A stretch of 20,014 bases of DNA, from NCBI GenBank assembly GCA_016838795.1, contig JAEHKQ010000049.1, positions 1 through 20,014 on the forward strand, read 5' to 3'. This document shows, piece after piece, positions 5,393 to 13,093 of the stretch; the stretch's first letter is position 1, and every line of letters begins with the position of its first letter. Source of the DNA: Nitrosopumilales archaeon. Lineage in GTDB: Archaea > Thermoproteota > Nitrososphaeria > Nitrososphaerales > Nitrosopumilaceae. The position numbers and the translations under genes were made by a program. The notes under the pieces were generated by a model. It did not search any database and was not told the origin of the DNA. It saw nothing but the letters and a program-made list of their open reading frames with translations.

Positions 5393-5554
5393 TTATTTAT
5401 GACGTTTTTTATAATCCTGGATAAATTCTTGTAAAACCTCATCAAAACTAATATGTTTGCCTATTTTAGCCTGGATAGATCCCTGTATTTTGACCAAATC
5501 CTTATGGGTTTTCTTGTTAATTCTTATGCTAGTTTCATCTTCATTTTCAGCCAA
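5393..5554 (-). CDS. Ribbon-helix-helix (VapB/antitoxin-like) small DNA-binding protein
   Basis: This 53-aa ORF starts with TTG at 5554, the only in-frame start after an upstream TGA. After an acidic N-terminus it reads TSIRINKKTHKDLVKIQGS, then KIGKHISFDEVLQEFIQDYKKR. This is the typical archaeal ribbon-helix-helix arrangement: beta strand SIRIN, helix, a G-x-S/F-D turn, and a second helix ending in a basic tail. Such proteins act as dimeric repressors or as antitoxins. No toxin gene is adjacent: the neighbours are the convergent coiled-coil gene, six bases away, and the divergent tRNA-binding protein. It probably marks the right end of the accessory region, and it could be a regulator acting on the palindrome at 4381. 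Confidence 0.75.
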   Translation of the reverse strand: MAENEDETSIRINKKTHKDLVKIQGSIQAKIGKHISFDEVLQEFIQDYKKRHK

Positions 5555-5638
5555 TTTTCATTATTACGGTAAAAATATTCTTAATTAACAGTATTGAAAT
5601 ATACGATTAAACCGCAATCCACGCCCAACTAACCCACA

Positions 5639-5650
5639 TTAAATATATTA
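5639..5650 (+). promoter_or_regulatory. TATA box of the tRNA-binding protein gene
   Basis: TTAAATATATTA is centred about 25 bases before ATG 5670, predicting a leaderless transcript and supporting this ATG over the one at 5688. Confidence 0.6.
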
Positions 5651-5669
5651 GATTTGAATTTTTCAAAAC

Positions 5670-6014
5670 ATGGCTGGAGTACAATACATGCCTTCTGTTT
5701 CGTATGATGATTTTGCAAAACTAGATCTGCGTGTAGCAAAAATTATTTCTATTGAAAAAATTCCTAAAAAAACAAGAATTGTGAAAGGATTAATAGATTT
5801 GGGCAATGAGACGCGAGATGTAATTATTGGCGGCGCTGAATTTTATAAACCAGAAGAATTAGTTGATAAACTTGTTATAGTTATAGCTAATCTTAAACCA
5901 AAGAAATTATCTGGAATTGAATCCAACACAATGCTCTTGGCCGCTGATGTTGATAACAAACCATATTGGTTGACTGTAACAGAAGATATCCCTCTTGGAA
6001 GTAAAATAAAATAA
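5670..6014 (+). CDS. tRNA-binding domain protein (methionyl-tRNA synthetase beta-subunit type)
   Basis: The 114-aa protein is a stand-alone EMAP-II/Arc1p-like OB-fold tRNA-binding domain. Key family segments are FAKLDLRVAKIISIEKI near residues 15-31, IDLGNETRDVIIGGAEFYKPEELVDK in the middle, and NLKPKKLSGIESNTMLLAA near 74-92. It ends with the short PLGSKIK typical of this domain. In many archaea methionyl-tRNA synthetase lacks its C-terminal tRNA-binding domain, which is supplied by such a separate protein, so it probably aids tRNA binding by MetRS in the cytoplasm. It may also serve as a structure-specific tRNA chaperone. It is monocistronic and convergent with TBP. This is the first clear core gene to the right of the accessory region. 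Confidence 0.9.
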   Translation: MAGVQYMPSVSYDDFAKLDLRVAKIISIEKIPKKTRIVKGLIDLGNETRDVIIGGAEFYKPEELVDKLVIVIANLKPKKLSGIESNTMLLAADVDNKPYWLTVTEDIPLGSKIK

Positions 6015-6059
6015 TTTATTTTAAATTTTTATTATAAAGAAATTTTCGATACCTGTCAG
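6015..6059. terminator. T/A-rich intergenic stretch, probable bidirectional terminator
   Basis: The 45 bases between convergent genes include TTTATTTTAAATTTTTATT. T-rich runs on both strands match the simple archaeal terminators. No stem-loop is needed or evident. Confidence 0.4.
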
Positions 6060-6620
6060 CTAGTCATAAATCATTAGATTTTTTTCTTCTAATAAAGCAT
6101 GCAAGTTATTAACAGATGTATAAACGTCGGGCTCTTTTTTTGCGCCCGTACAAACTAATTTTCCTGATGCAAATAACAATATTACAGTTTTTGGATCAAG
6201 CATTCTAAATATCAAACCAGGAAACTGTTCTGGTTCATACATACTTCTAGGTAATGTCCTTGCAGCTTGTTCTAAGTGAATTTTACCGCCAAGATTAATT
6301 GATGCAACAATATTTTGAATTGTCACTGTAGCATTTTTTTTAACTTTAATCCCACCTTTTCTCAACTTTTGAACAACAGTTTTTACTGCTTTTCTTGCCA
6401 GTTCTTCAGATTTAGAACCTGTGCACACCATTTTACCAGAAGTAAAAATCAATGTTGCTGTTTTAGGATTTTTTAATCTGAATACCAAACCAGGAAATTG
6501 ATCAGGATGATATTCAACATCAGGAAATGTTCTAGTAATTTCATTAAGATCCATCTTTTGGTCTACGGATGCAGACGCAACAACGTTTTCTATGCTTACT
6601 ATAGGCTTAGTTTGTGGCAT
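6060..6620 (-). CDS. tbp: TATA-box-binding protein
   Basis: The 186-aa protein has the usual archaeal TBP length and two similar halves. The first, about 8-90, contains IENVVASASVDQKMDLNEI, FPGLVFRLKNPK and ATLIFTSGKMVCTGSKS. The second, about 98-180, contains IQNIVASINLGGKIHLEQA, FPGLIFRMLDPK and VILLFASGKLVCTGAKK. The saddle-shaped dimer-like fold binds and bends TATA promoters and recruits TFB and RNA polymerase. A TFB gene lies about 10 kb away in the same window. ATG 6620 is preceded by a TATA-like TTTTATTATAG at 6644-6654, about 29 bases upstream, so the message has little or no leader and the gene may regulate itself. It is monocistronic. Confidence 0.98.
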   Translation of the reverse strand: MPQTKPIVSIENVVASASVDQKMDLNEITRTFPDVEYHPDQFPGLVFRLKNPKTATLIFTSGKMVCTGSKSEELARKAVKTVVQKLRKGGIKVKKNATVTIQNIVASINLGGKIHLEQAARTLPRSMYEPEQFPGLIFRMLDPKTVILLFASGKLVCTGAKKEPDVYTSVNNLHALLEEKNLMIYD

Positions 6621-6643
6621 ATTACAAAAAATTCCTACAGGAA

Positions 6644-6654
6644 CTATAATAAAA
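6644..6654 (-). promoter_or_regulatory. TATA box of the tbp gene
   Basis: On the minus strand TTTTATTATAG is centred about 29 bases before the tbp ATG. Spacing and composition fit an archaeal promoter. Confidence 0.5.
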
Positions 6655-6782
6655 GCACTCGCAAATTTTTTACTCTTCTTAGGCAGATTTTTAATTATCT
6701 CCTATGAACTACTAGTTTTTAAGAAATTTTATCAAAATTAGAATAATTCTCAACGAATGATTTAATTTGCCAGCACTATTCG

Positions 6783-7913
6783 TTGTGTCTGTTGGATTTT
6801 TCAAATTTTGATTTTGAAGAATTTTTTGGTTTTGGTGATGATTCAAACCCTTTAATGATGTTGATTTGGATAATTCCAATTATTATTTTTATTTTTTACG
6901 GACAAAGAATTCAACTACAAATTACATCCAGCGTAATCAAAAAGAGTCTTAAAAAATTAGAAAAACATAGAAATGAATCAAAAACTGAGTTGATCGAATA
7001 TATTAAAAATAATTTAAAACCAAAAAAAGATCCTGCCTTAATAATTGATAAATTTCTAGATTATTTTACAATAATGCCAGTAGATATGGATCCTAATGGC
7101 ATAGTTACTAAGGTTCGACACTTTGTTCGCTCTAGAGAAGATTATACTCGAGAGCATGTAAGATCACTTTCCCCAGAAATGAGTAATTATGAATTAACAA
7201 AAGTTCAAAATCTATTAGATATTGCTACAACTCTACAGCTTATTCATAAGATAATTAACCATCTATTTCTAACTGCAAAAAAACAAAAAAACTATCCATT
7301 AATTGTTCCACTACAAATGATGCTACCATTTGTTATGGAGGAGGCTGATGCATTAGCTAAAGCAATTCCTGCATTTAAACAAGGACAGCCAATTGGAGAT
7401 GGAATTGGACCTATGGTGGTTGGGAAAATGATGCTAAATACAGAAAAACAAACAGTTGCATTTGAAACCGTTTTATCTCAAACAGAATATGATGGTAGGA
7501 AATTACTTTTAATGAAGGCTGATGGACCATCTGCTTCCGTTGGAAGACCAGGTGATGGCATTGAATCAATTATATCAAAACAAAAACTTGATGCTATCAT
7601 AATGATAGATGCATCATTAAAACTTGAGGGTGAAGAGTCCGCAACAATAGCTCATGGTTTTGGTGCTGCAATTGGTGGAATTGGCACTGAACGTTTTCAA
7701 ATTGAAGAAGTTGCAACTAAACACAAAATACCAGTTTTTGCAATTGTAATCAAAGAATCAATAAAAGAGGCAATCACATTAATGACCAAAAAAATTGCTG
7801 ATAAAGCAGAGGAAACACGTTCACAACTTTATGAAATGATTAAAGAAAACACAAAATCCGGCCAATCAATTCTTGTGATTGGAGTTGGCAATACTTTAGG
7901 AGTGTCTCAATAA
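6783..7913 (+). CDS. DUF1512-like archaeal membrane-anchored protein
   Basis: The ~376-aa protein has one N-terminal membrane segment (MMLIWIIPIIIFIFYG, about 25-40), then a helical region, and a Gly-rich alpha/beta C-terminal domain (GDGIGPMVVGKMM, DGRKLLLMKADGPSASVGRPG, KLDAIIMIDASLKLEGEES, AIGGIGTERFQIEEVA, SILVIGVGNTLGVSQ). Length and layout resemble the archaeal family DUF1512, function unknown; I judge this from memory of the family. The first codon is TTG at 6783. TTG 6792 is also possible, and a TTTAATTT box at 6761-6768 fits either start as leaderless. Its stop overlaps the ATG of a 58-aa zinc-ribbon gene by one base, suggesting the two work together, perhaps at the inner side of the membrane. 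Confidence 0.8.
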   Translation: MCLLDFSNFDFEEFFGFGDDSNPLMMLIWIIPIIIFIFYGQRIQLQITSSVIKKSLKKLEKHRNESKTELIEYIKNNLKPKKDPALIIDKFLDYFTIMPVDMDPNGIVTKVRHFVRSREDYTREHVRSLSPEMSNYELTKVQNLLDIATTLQLIHKIINHLFLTAKKQKNYPLIVPLQMMLPFVMEEADALAKAIPAFKQGQPIGDGIGPMVVGKMMLNTEKQTVAFETVLSQTEYDGRKLLLMKADGPSASVGRPGDGIESIISKQKLDAIIMIDASLKLEGEESATIAHGFGAAIGGIGTERFQIEEVATKHKIPVFAIVIKESIKEAITLMTKKIADKAEETRSQLYEMIKENTKSGQSILVIGVGNTLGVSQ

Positions 7914-8089
7914 TGTTTTCAAAGGAAGAAATCACGACTTCATACACTGTTGAAAGTTGCAACTCTTGTTCTAAAGAAATTAAAAGAAAATTCAAAGAAG
8001 GAGATTATCTATTTGCTGAAACATCAAAATGCCCAACCTGTGATGGTATATTGCAAATCGAAAAAATTTTTGGCGAAACTAATGAGTAA
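7913..8089 (+). CDS. 58-aa zinc-ribbon protein, partner of the DUF1512-like gene
   Basis: The ATG shares one base with the preceding TAA (TAATG), so the gene is translationally coupled to the DUF1512-like gene. The product starts MFSKEEITTSYTVESCNSC, has a basic middle (KEIKRKFKEGDYLFAETSKC), and completes a four-Cys zinc site with CPTC. The two CxxC pairs at residues 16-19 and 40-43 form a small zinc ribbon. The ORF ends inside the 3' end of the convergent methionine aminopeptidase gene (11-base overlap). A role in nucleic-acid or protein binding is possible. No specific function can be assigned. Confidence 0.8.
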   Translation: MFSKEEITTSYTVESCNSCSKEIKRKFKEGDYLFAETSKCPTCDGILQIEKIFGETNE

Positions 8090-8996
8090 TAGTTGTTACA
8101 GTTACCCCCATATCTGTGGGAATAAAAGTATGCTCTGCTTGCGCAACCCGCTGAGAATTTGCTTCAACCAATATGGGATAAGCTTTAACTGTTTTCTTCT
8201 TAATTAAAAATTCTAAAAGTTCTCGCGCTTTTTTTACTTCCCATTTCTTTACAAGCCATCTCAAAGCGAATGGCAACATGTTAAAATTTTCCCAAATAAA
8301 ATCAAGCATTTCATCAGCTTCCTCATTTTTGGTTTTTTTTCTAGATACCATAGCAAATATGTTTTTGACCTTACCTTCTCTCACAAATCCTAAACCTTTA
8401 CTTGTGGTTACAAATGGTTCACAAGCATACGCCACATCTCCAGATAAGGAAAACGAGCCTATTGACCAAATATTTGGTATTGATTTTCCAGCATGAATTG
8501 TGTACTGATCAAGAGAGTGGCCGCTAAGATTTGCTATTGGTTTGAACCCCATTTGTTTAACAATTTTTTCTATAGTTCTACCAATATCACTTGCCTTTAC
8601 TCCGATTTTTATCATAGACATCGCATGTTGAAGTGCATCTTCAGCTGCTTGTACTAAGTTATCATATTGTGGATCATAACATACTGTTACTGCTGTATCT
8701 GCAATGTAGCCATTTATTTGTACACCAAGATCAATTTTAATTAAATCTGTATCTGAGATTGTTATTTCATCATTGGGTTCTGCAGTATAATGTGCCGCAA
8801 TTTCATTAATACTAGTGCTTACAGGAAATGCACACTTAGCTTCACGTTTACGGATCTCTCCTTCAACCTCTTCACAAATTTCATAAACAGTTTTTCCAAT
8901 CCAATTTTTTCCTCGAACCATTTCTCTGATTTCAGACACTATTTTTCCAGCTTTAACATAGTCTTCAATCTGCACAACCCGCATGCTGATGATCAT
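8079..8996 (-). CDS. map: Methionine aminopeptidase, type II
   Basis: The 305-aa protein has all ligands of the dinuclear metal centre: D89 (KIDLGV), D100 (GYIADTAV), H160 (LSGHSLDQY), E193 (YACEPFV) and E288 (QAEHTF). H69 (AAHYTAEP) and H168 are the other catalytic-site histidines. The insert between about 210 and 275 (MLDFIWENFNMLPFALRWLVKKW) is the helical subdomain that defines the archaeal/eukaryotic type II enzyme. It removes the initiator methionine from nascent proteins. The start could also be M5. A CCAATTTAAG box about 28 bases before ATG 8996 is a likely TATA. The gene is convergent with the small zinc-ribbon gene and diverges from tRNA-Pro. Confidence 0.97.
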   Translation of the reverse strand: MIISMRVVQIEDYVKAGKIVSEIREMVRGKNWIGKTVYEICEEVEGEIRKREAKCAFPVSTSINEIAAHYTAEPNDEITISDTDLIKIDLGVQINGYIADTAVTVCYDPQYDNLVQAAEDALQHAMSMIKIGVKASDIGRTIEKIVKQMGFKPIANLSGHSLDQYTIHAGKSIPNIWSIGSFSLSGDVAYACEPFVTTSKGLGFVREGKVKNIFAMVSRKKTKNEEADEMLDFIWENFNMLPFALRWLVKKWEVKKARELLEFLIKKKTVKAYPILVEANSQRVAQAEHTFIPTDMGVTVTTITH

Positions 8997-9020
8997 TATT
9001 TAAAATAATCATCTGTCAAG

Positions 9021-9028
9021 CTTAAATT
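9021..9028. promoter_or_regulatory. TATA-like box shared by map and tRNA-Pro
   Basis: CTTAAATT lies about 26-30 bases before the tRNA 5' end on the plus strand and about 28 bases before the map ATG on the minus strand. No other good box is visible between the two divergent genes. Confidence 0.5.
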
Positions 9029-9053
9029 GGGGCGAATGTTCTGCTGTTTCGTC

Positions 9054-9130
9054 GGGATTGTGGTCTAGCTTGGTATGATTCTGGTTTTGGGTACCAGAGA
9101 TCGTAGGTTCAAATCCTGCCAATCCCACCA
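9054..9130 (+). tRNA. tRNA-Pro (anticodon UGG), CCA encoded
   Basis: The cloverleaf folds fully. The acceptor arm is GGGATTG (9054-9060) with CAATCCC (9120-9126), followed by discriminator A (9127) and an encoded CCA (9128-9130). The anticodon stem CTGGT/ACCAG encloses loop TTTGGGT with anticodon TGG at 9088-9090. The T arm is GTAGG/CCTGC with loop TTCAAAT. UGG reads proline codons. No intron is visible. A T-rich stretch, GTTTTTAATTT, directly follows and may end transcription. Confidence 0.97.
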
Positions 9131-9141
9131 GTTTTTAATTT
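9131..9141 (+). terminator. T-rich terminator after tRNA-Pro
   Basis: GTTTTTAATTT follows the encoded CCA directly. A U-run like this is the usual archaeal termination signal for stable RNAs. Confidence 0.4.
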
Positions 9142-9235
9142 AGAATAGTTCGACGTCATTATTTTTTATTTGCTAGGAAATGAAGAAGAGTTAGAGTAAT
9201 GACTTTGAAATGAAGTAAACTTACGGCTCTGAGCT

Positions 9236-9529
9236 ATGGCATATCTTTTTATCAAATTCTTAATTATCTACGATAGAATGCTTTTCGTTAAACGAGATTT
9301 AATTTTGTTGGCTGGAGTTTTTCTTTTAATGTTGGGGTTACTTCCATTTTTGGCTCCAATTTATGCTGTTATAATTGCAATTGGAATTTTTTTTGGCATA
9401 AAACTATTTGTAAAAAATAGACAAAAATTTTTAGAAAAACAAATTGGAGAGGGATTCTGTGCAGAGTGTGGAGAAAAAGTCATAAACAAAAAATGTCCAA
9501 ATTGTGATAAAACTGATAATTCCGTATGA
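9236..9529 (+). CDS. Small membrane protein with a C-terminal zinc ribbon
   Basis: The 97-aa protein has a strongly hydrophobic middle (DLILLAGVFLLMLGLLPFL and PIYAVIIAIGIFFGIKLFV), likely two membrane helices forming a hairpin at about 20-60. The cytoplasmic tail carries a four-Cys zinc ribbon, CAEC (residues 76-79) and CPNC (88-91), joined by GEKVINKK. Small membrane proteins of this kind with a zinc-ribbon tail are common in archaea, mostly without known roles. ATG 9236 is used here. M15, just before KRDLILL, is a plausible shorter start. The gene stands alone between the tRNA and the large surface protein. Confidence 0.75.
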   Translation: MAYLFIKFLIIYDRMLFVKRDLILLAGVFLLMLGLLPFLAPIYAVIIAIGIFFGIKLFVKNRQKFLEKQIGEGFCAECGEKVINKKCPNCDKTDNSV

Positions 9530-9672
9530 TTTCTTCGTAGGCCTTATTTACATAAATACGGAAATATAGGAATGAATCAGCCAGTATATGCGACTTTAAC
9601 AATAAGCTCAACTTTTACTCAATTTCCATCTAAAATTTGCGCTTTAACTAAATCCTTTAGCAGAGTGAGGAT

Positions 9673-12600
9673 ATGAAATTAGAGATAATTATATCGATTT
9701 TTGCAGTACTCGTACTGGGATCTATTCCCTATACAGCAAATGGACAATTATCTGACATTGCTGATCATGTAGTTATTAATGAAATTGATATCAACCCGCC
9801 AGGCGATGATTCAAAAACTATTTCAGAATGGGTTGAGATTTTCAATCCAACTAATGAAGAAGTAGATATTGGTGGTTGGCAAATAGCTTCAACAACAATC
9901 CTGAAAAAAACCTTTACAATTGCTGATGGAACTATAATTAAATCTGGACAATTTTTCACATATTCTTACCAATCAGTTTGGTTTACTGATCTTGGAGAAC
10001 GAGTCGAGCTACGAGATGCATCTGGTAATGTAATTGATGAAACACCTACTATAACAGATCTACATAATGACTTCACATCCTGGCAAAGACTTTACGATGG
10101 TTTTGGAACTAACTCACCCGATGATTGGAAATTTGTAACTTCAACTGCTGGTTCAACCAATGGGAAAATAATAATTGGAGAAGATGGAGACACTTCTGTT
10201 TCTATTTCTGTTTCTTCTGATAAAACAAACTATCTATTTGATGAAACTGCAACAATAAGTGGTACAGTATCGAAACAAATATTCCAAGAAAAGCCATTTT
10301 TCCACCAACAAACTGTTGATATAGTGGTCTCTGGCCCAAACTACTACAAAACTATTTCACTATATCCAAATATGTTCCTTGAATATGATACCTCTCTAAA
10401 ATTACAAAAAGTTCTTGGTGTCTCTGGGGGCATCTATGTTGTTTCTGTATCATATGGCGATGTAAATATTGAAACACAATTTTCTGTTAGTGATGAAATT
10501 TTTGATATCCAACAAATAGAACAAGCAGCCCTTACTATTACAACTGATAAAGAATCTTACCTTCCGGGGGAAACCGCAACCATCTTTGCTGAAACTTCAG
10601 AAATTATTCCATTTGAGGGGTTAAAATTTCAAGTAATCAATCCTAATGGCATTAAAATCTATGAAGGCACCTTGTTTCCAACCACCACCATTTCTGCTGT
10701 AAGAGGTGGAGAACTTAATGCCAATCCAGATGCACAATTTTCTACTACCATATTCATAGATACAGTTTCACCGACTTATGGTATCTATACCATAATTGCC
10801 CAATATTCAACGCAAGCTGCAATCTCAACATTTGAGGTTACAGAAGACGTAAAAGAGAACAAAATGATTTCCTTGTCAACTGACAAGCCAGCCTACGGCT
10901 TAGGAGAAACTGTAATTATTTCAGGCAGATTAAACAATTTGTACATTGCTTCTCTAGATTTAGAAATTCTTCAGACTGGTTTAGCTCTATCAACGGACCC
11001 AGTTGGTAGTGGTTCTTTGGACCCAGTCCCCCTTGGAACTCTGAAGATATTAGATGCAGTAAGACTAGCAGGAGATAGTACATTTGGGTACGAGTTTACA
11101 ATCCCCAATAATCCTGATAGACTTGGTGATTATAGAGTAACTGTTTCCAAAGATATTGGTCAAGAGACAGTCTTCTTCAAAGTAGTTGAAAACCCAGAAG
11201 CGTTTGTAGCTACCTCTGTCCAGTTTTCCATTTCTACTAATAAAGTCGTTTACGATGTAGGGGACAGAATGGTAGTTTTTGGAAATGTTGCCGATCAAAC
11301 AGCTAGAAGTAGCTTTGAAGTTCCTGTTGTTTCTATATCTATCACCACTGAAGATGGCCGTCCTCTTGAAATTATTGGTTTACCTGAAGGCGGAAAACGA
11401 TTATCCACTAGTGGAATTTCAGTAGGATACGAATTTACTGGAATTCCTGATAGTGGAGGAAACTTTAGGGTTGAGGCACCTTTAACGGCTTCATTTTTTC
11501 CACCAGGCACTTACCAAGTTAAAGCAATTTATGACAATGGCAAACTTTCAACATCAACTCTCTTTTCGGTTGTTGACCCTCTAGACATCGGTAAGCTTTT
11601 CTCTCTTCAATTAAACAAAGAAGTATTTGGCTTTGGAGAAAAAGTCATACTTGAGGGGATTGTTCCTAATGTTTCACAGGGTGTTGGTATTACCATTACT
11701 TTGATAAAGCCAGATGGAGACACTGACATTTTTGGAGCTTTGGCAGACAATTCTAGATTTACATGGGATTGGGAAACGCCACTTTATGAAAAGAAGAGTA
11801 CAGTTTACAACGAAAGGGTCGTCAGTTTAAGTAACTATGGAATATATCAAGTGGTAATAAAATCTGATGCTGTTAGTAAAACCGTTTTCTTTAAAGTTTC
11901 TCCAAATCCAGAAGAAGATACTCTTGAAATTGCCCCACTTCAGGTAACTACAGAAAAAGCAATTTACAATGCAGGTGAAACTCTTACTGTTTTAGGTTCA
12001 GCCATAAAAAGACAACAAGGAATGGAGGGTCTTGTAGTGCCAGATAGAGCAAAAATAATAATTAGTTCAGGCAAATTTCCATTTGAACAAATTTTCGATT
12101 CATCTGTTTATCTAGATACTGGTGGAAACTTTAAGAGCTCATTTGTTCTCCCAGTTACAATCTTTAAAGACGGTAACTATAAGGTAACTGCAATTTATCA
12201 AGAGATAAGAGCTGAAACTATGTTTACGGTTAATAACGAATATCTTATTGGTGGCGATGCACCATTAACTCTTCTATTAAACACCGACAAAGATGAATAT
12301 GCTTTAGGAGAAACTGTTCACATTTCTGGAAGACCCAGCAAATTAGTATATCTAGAAAATATAGTTGTCACTGTAATTCATGAAGATGAGCTACAAATTA
12401 CATGTGGTTCATTTATTTGCGGAAGATCTGGTAGTGTTTCATCTCGTGTCGCACCATCTCAGTCTGGTTCATTTACTTTTGATTATGAAATTCCAATTTC
12501 AGATGATGCAAAGGGAAAATATGAAATCATTGCAGACACTGAATTTGGAGTGTACTCAATATTCTTCGTTGTAACAGACAAGCTACTAATTGTTCCGGGC

Positions 12601-13059
12601 GAACAAGAACCAACTTCATTAGCTAAAAGAATAACAGAGAAATTTAACAGAATCCCTGATTCATTTGTATCAATTTCAGTTACTGAAAAAATCTTTGATG
12701 GTGTAGAAATGCTTCCAAGAGTACTACAGGGTTCACTTCTTACCCCCGTACGTGGTGAAGAAGCTAACGTTAACATCAAAATAAGTACGGAGGATGGAAC
12801 TTGTATTATAGGTCAAGAATCTGATTGCCTTGTAACGGATTCAACTCGTGGTCCTGGCGCAATCTATAAAATTGTAGAAATTGATGGTGTCAACTATAAG
12901 GTTCGATATAGTGGAATAGATGCTAGATTAGAAAAATTCACTATCTTACCAGAGTCATCTGATGGTAACTTGCTAGATTCTACTTGGAATGTAGAAGTGA
13001 TCAAAGATGACCAACCATCTAGATTATATTATAAAATAACATACGTTCTACCAGAGTAA
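9673..13059 (+). CDS. Large secreted surface protein: lamin-tail domain plus seven Ig/MG2-like repeats
   Basis: The 1128-aa protein starts with a signal peptide (MKLEIIISIFAVLVLGSIPY, cleavage near residue 25). Residues about 30-165 form a lamin-tail (LTD) domain: HVVINEIDINPPG, SEWVEIFNPTNEEVDIGGWQ, ERVELRDASGNVID. Seven beta-sandwich repeats follow, each opened by a Y/F-x-x-G/D-E/D-x-V/A motif at about residues 187, 296, 408, 527, 652, 765 and 876, spaced 109-125 residues apart. Examples are YGLGETVIISG and YALGETVHISG; the TDKPAYGLGE form resembles MG2 domains of alpha-2-macroglobulin-like proteins. The last 120 residues form a different, unassigned domain. No C-terminal membrane anchor or sorting tail is seen, so it may be released or held by other surface proteins. 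A role in adhesion or the cell envelope is inferred. Confidence 0.88.
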   Translation: MKLEIIISIFAVLVLGSIPYTANGQLSDIADHVVINEIDINPPGDDSKTISEWVEIFNPTNEEVDIGGWQIASTTILKKTFTIADGTIIKSGQFFTYSYQSVWFTDLGERVELRDASGNVIDETPTITDLHNDFTSWQRLYDGFGTNSPDDWKFVTSTAGSTNGKIIIGEDGDTSVSISVSSDKTNYLFDETATISGTVSKQIFQEKPFFHQQTVDIVVSGPNYYKTISLYPNMFLEYDTSLKLQKVLGVSGGIYVVSVSYGDVNIETQFSVSDEIFDIQQIEQAALTITTDKESYLPGETATIFAETSEIIPFEGLKFQVINPNGIKIYEGTLFPTTTISAVRGGELNANPDAQFSTTIFIDTVSPTYGIYTIIAQYSTQAAISTFEVTEDVKENKMISLSTDKPAYGLGETVIISGRLNNLYIASLDLEILQTGLALSTDPVGSGSLDPVPLGTLKILDAVRLAGDSTFGYEFTIPNNPDRLGDYRVTVSKDIGQETVFFKVVENPEAFVATSVQFSISTNKVVYDVGDRMVVFGNVADQTARSSFEVPVVSISITTEDGRPLEIIGLPEGGKRLSTSGISVGYEFTGIPDSGGNFRVEAPLTASFFPPGTYQVKAIYDNGKLSTSTLFSVVDPLDIGKLFSLQLNKEVFGFGEKVILEGIVPNVSQGVGITITLIKPDGDTDIFGALADNSRFTWDWETPLYEKKSTVYNERVVSLSNYGIYQVVIKSDAVSKTVFFKVSPNPEEDTLEIAPLQVTTEKAIYNAGETLTVLGSAIKRQQGMEGLVVPDRAKIIISSGKFPFEQIFDSSVYLDTGGNFKSSFVLPVTIFKDGNYKVTAIYQEIRAETMFTVNNEYLIGGDAPLTLLLNTDKDEYALGETVHISGRPSKLVYLENIVVTVIHEDELQITCGSFICGRSGSVSSRVAPSQSGSFTFDYEIPISDDAKGKYEIIADTEFGVYSIFFVVTDKLLIVPGEQEPTSLAKRITEKFNRIPDSFVSISVTEKIFDGVEMLPRVLQGSLLTPVRGEEANVNIKISTEDGTCIIGQESDCLVTDSTRGPGAIYKIVEIDGVNYKVRYSGIDARLEKFTILPESSDGNLLDSTWNVEVIKDDQPSRLYYKITYVLPE

Positions 13060-13093
13060 ATTCAAATATCTAAAACTTGTAAAAAATTTCACT

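Noticed and set aside
7950..8207. An 85-codon plus-strand reading frame
   Set aside because: It runs out of frame across the 58-aa zinc-ribbon gene and the 3' end of map, both of which have clear motifs.
9054..9130. tRNA-Pro as the attachment site of the accessory element
   Set aside because: It lies 3.5 kb inside core genes and no copy of its 3' end was noticed in the accessory region.
10990..11030. Short direct repeat GGACCCAGT in the large surface-protein gene
   Set aside because: It falls in frame within a Gly/Ser/Pro loop (DPVGSGSLDPV) and is best read as a coding repeat of a linker.
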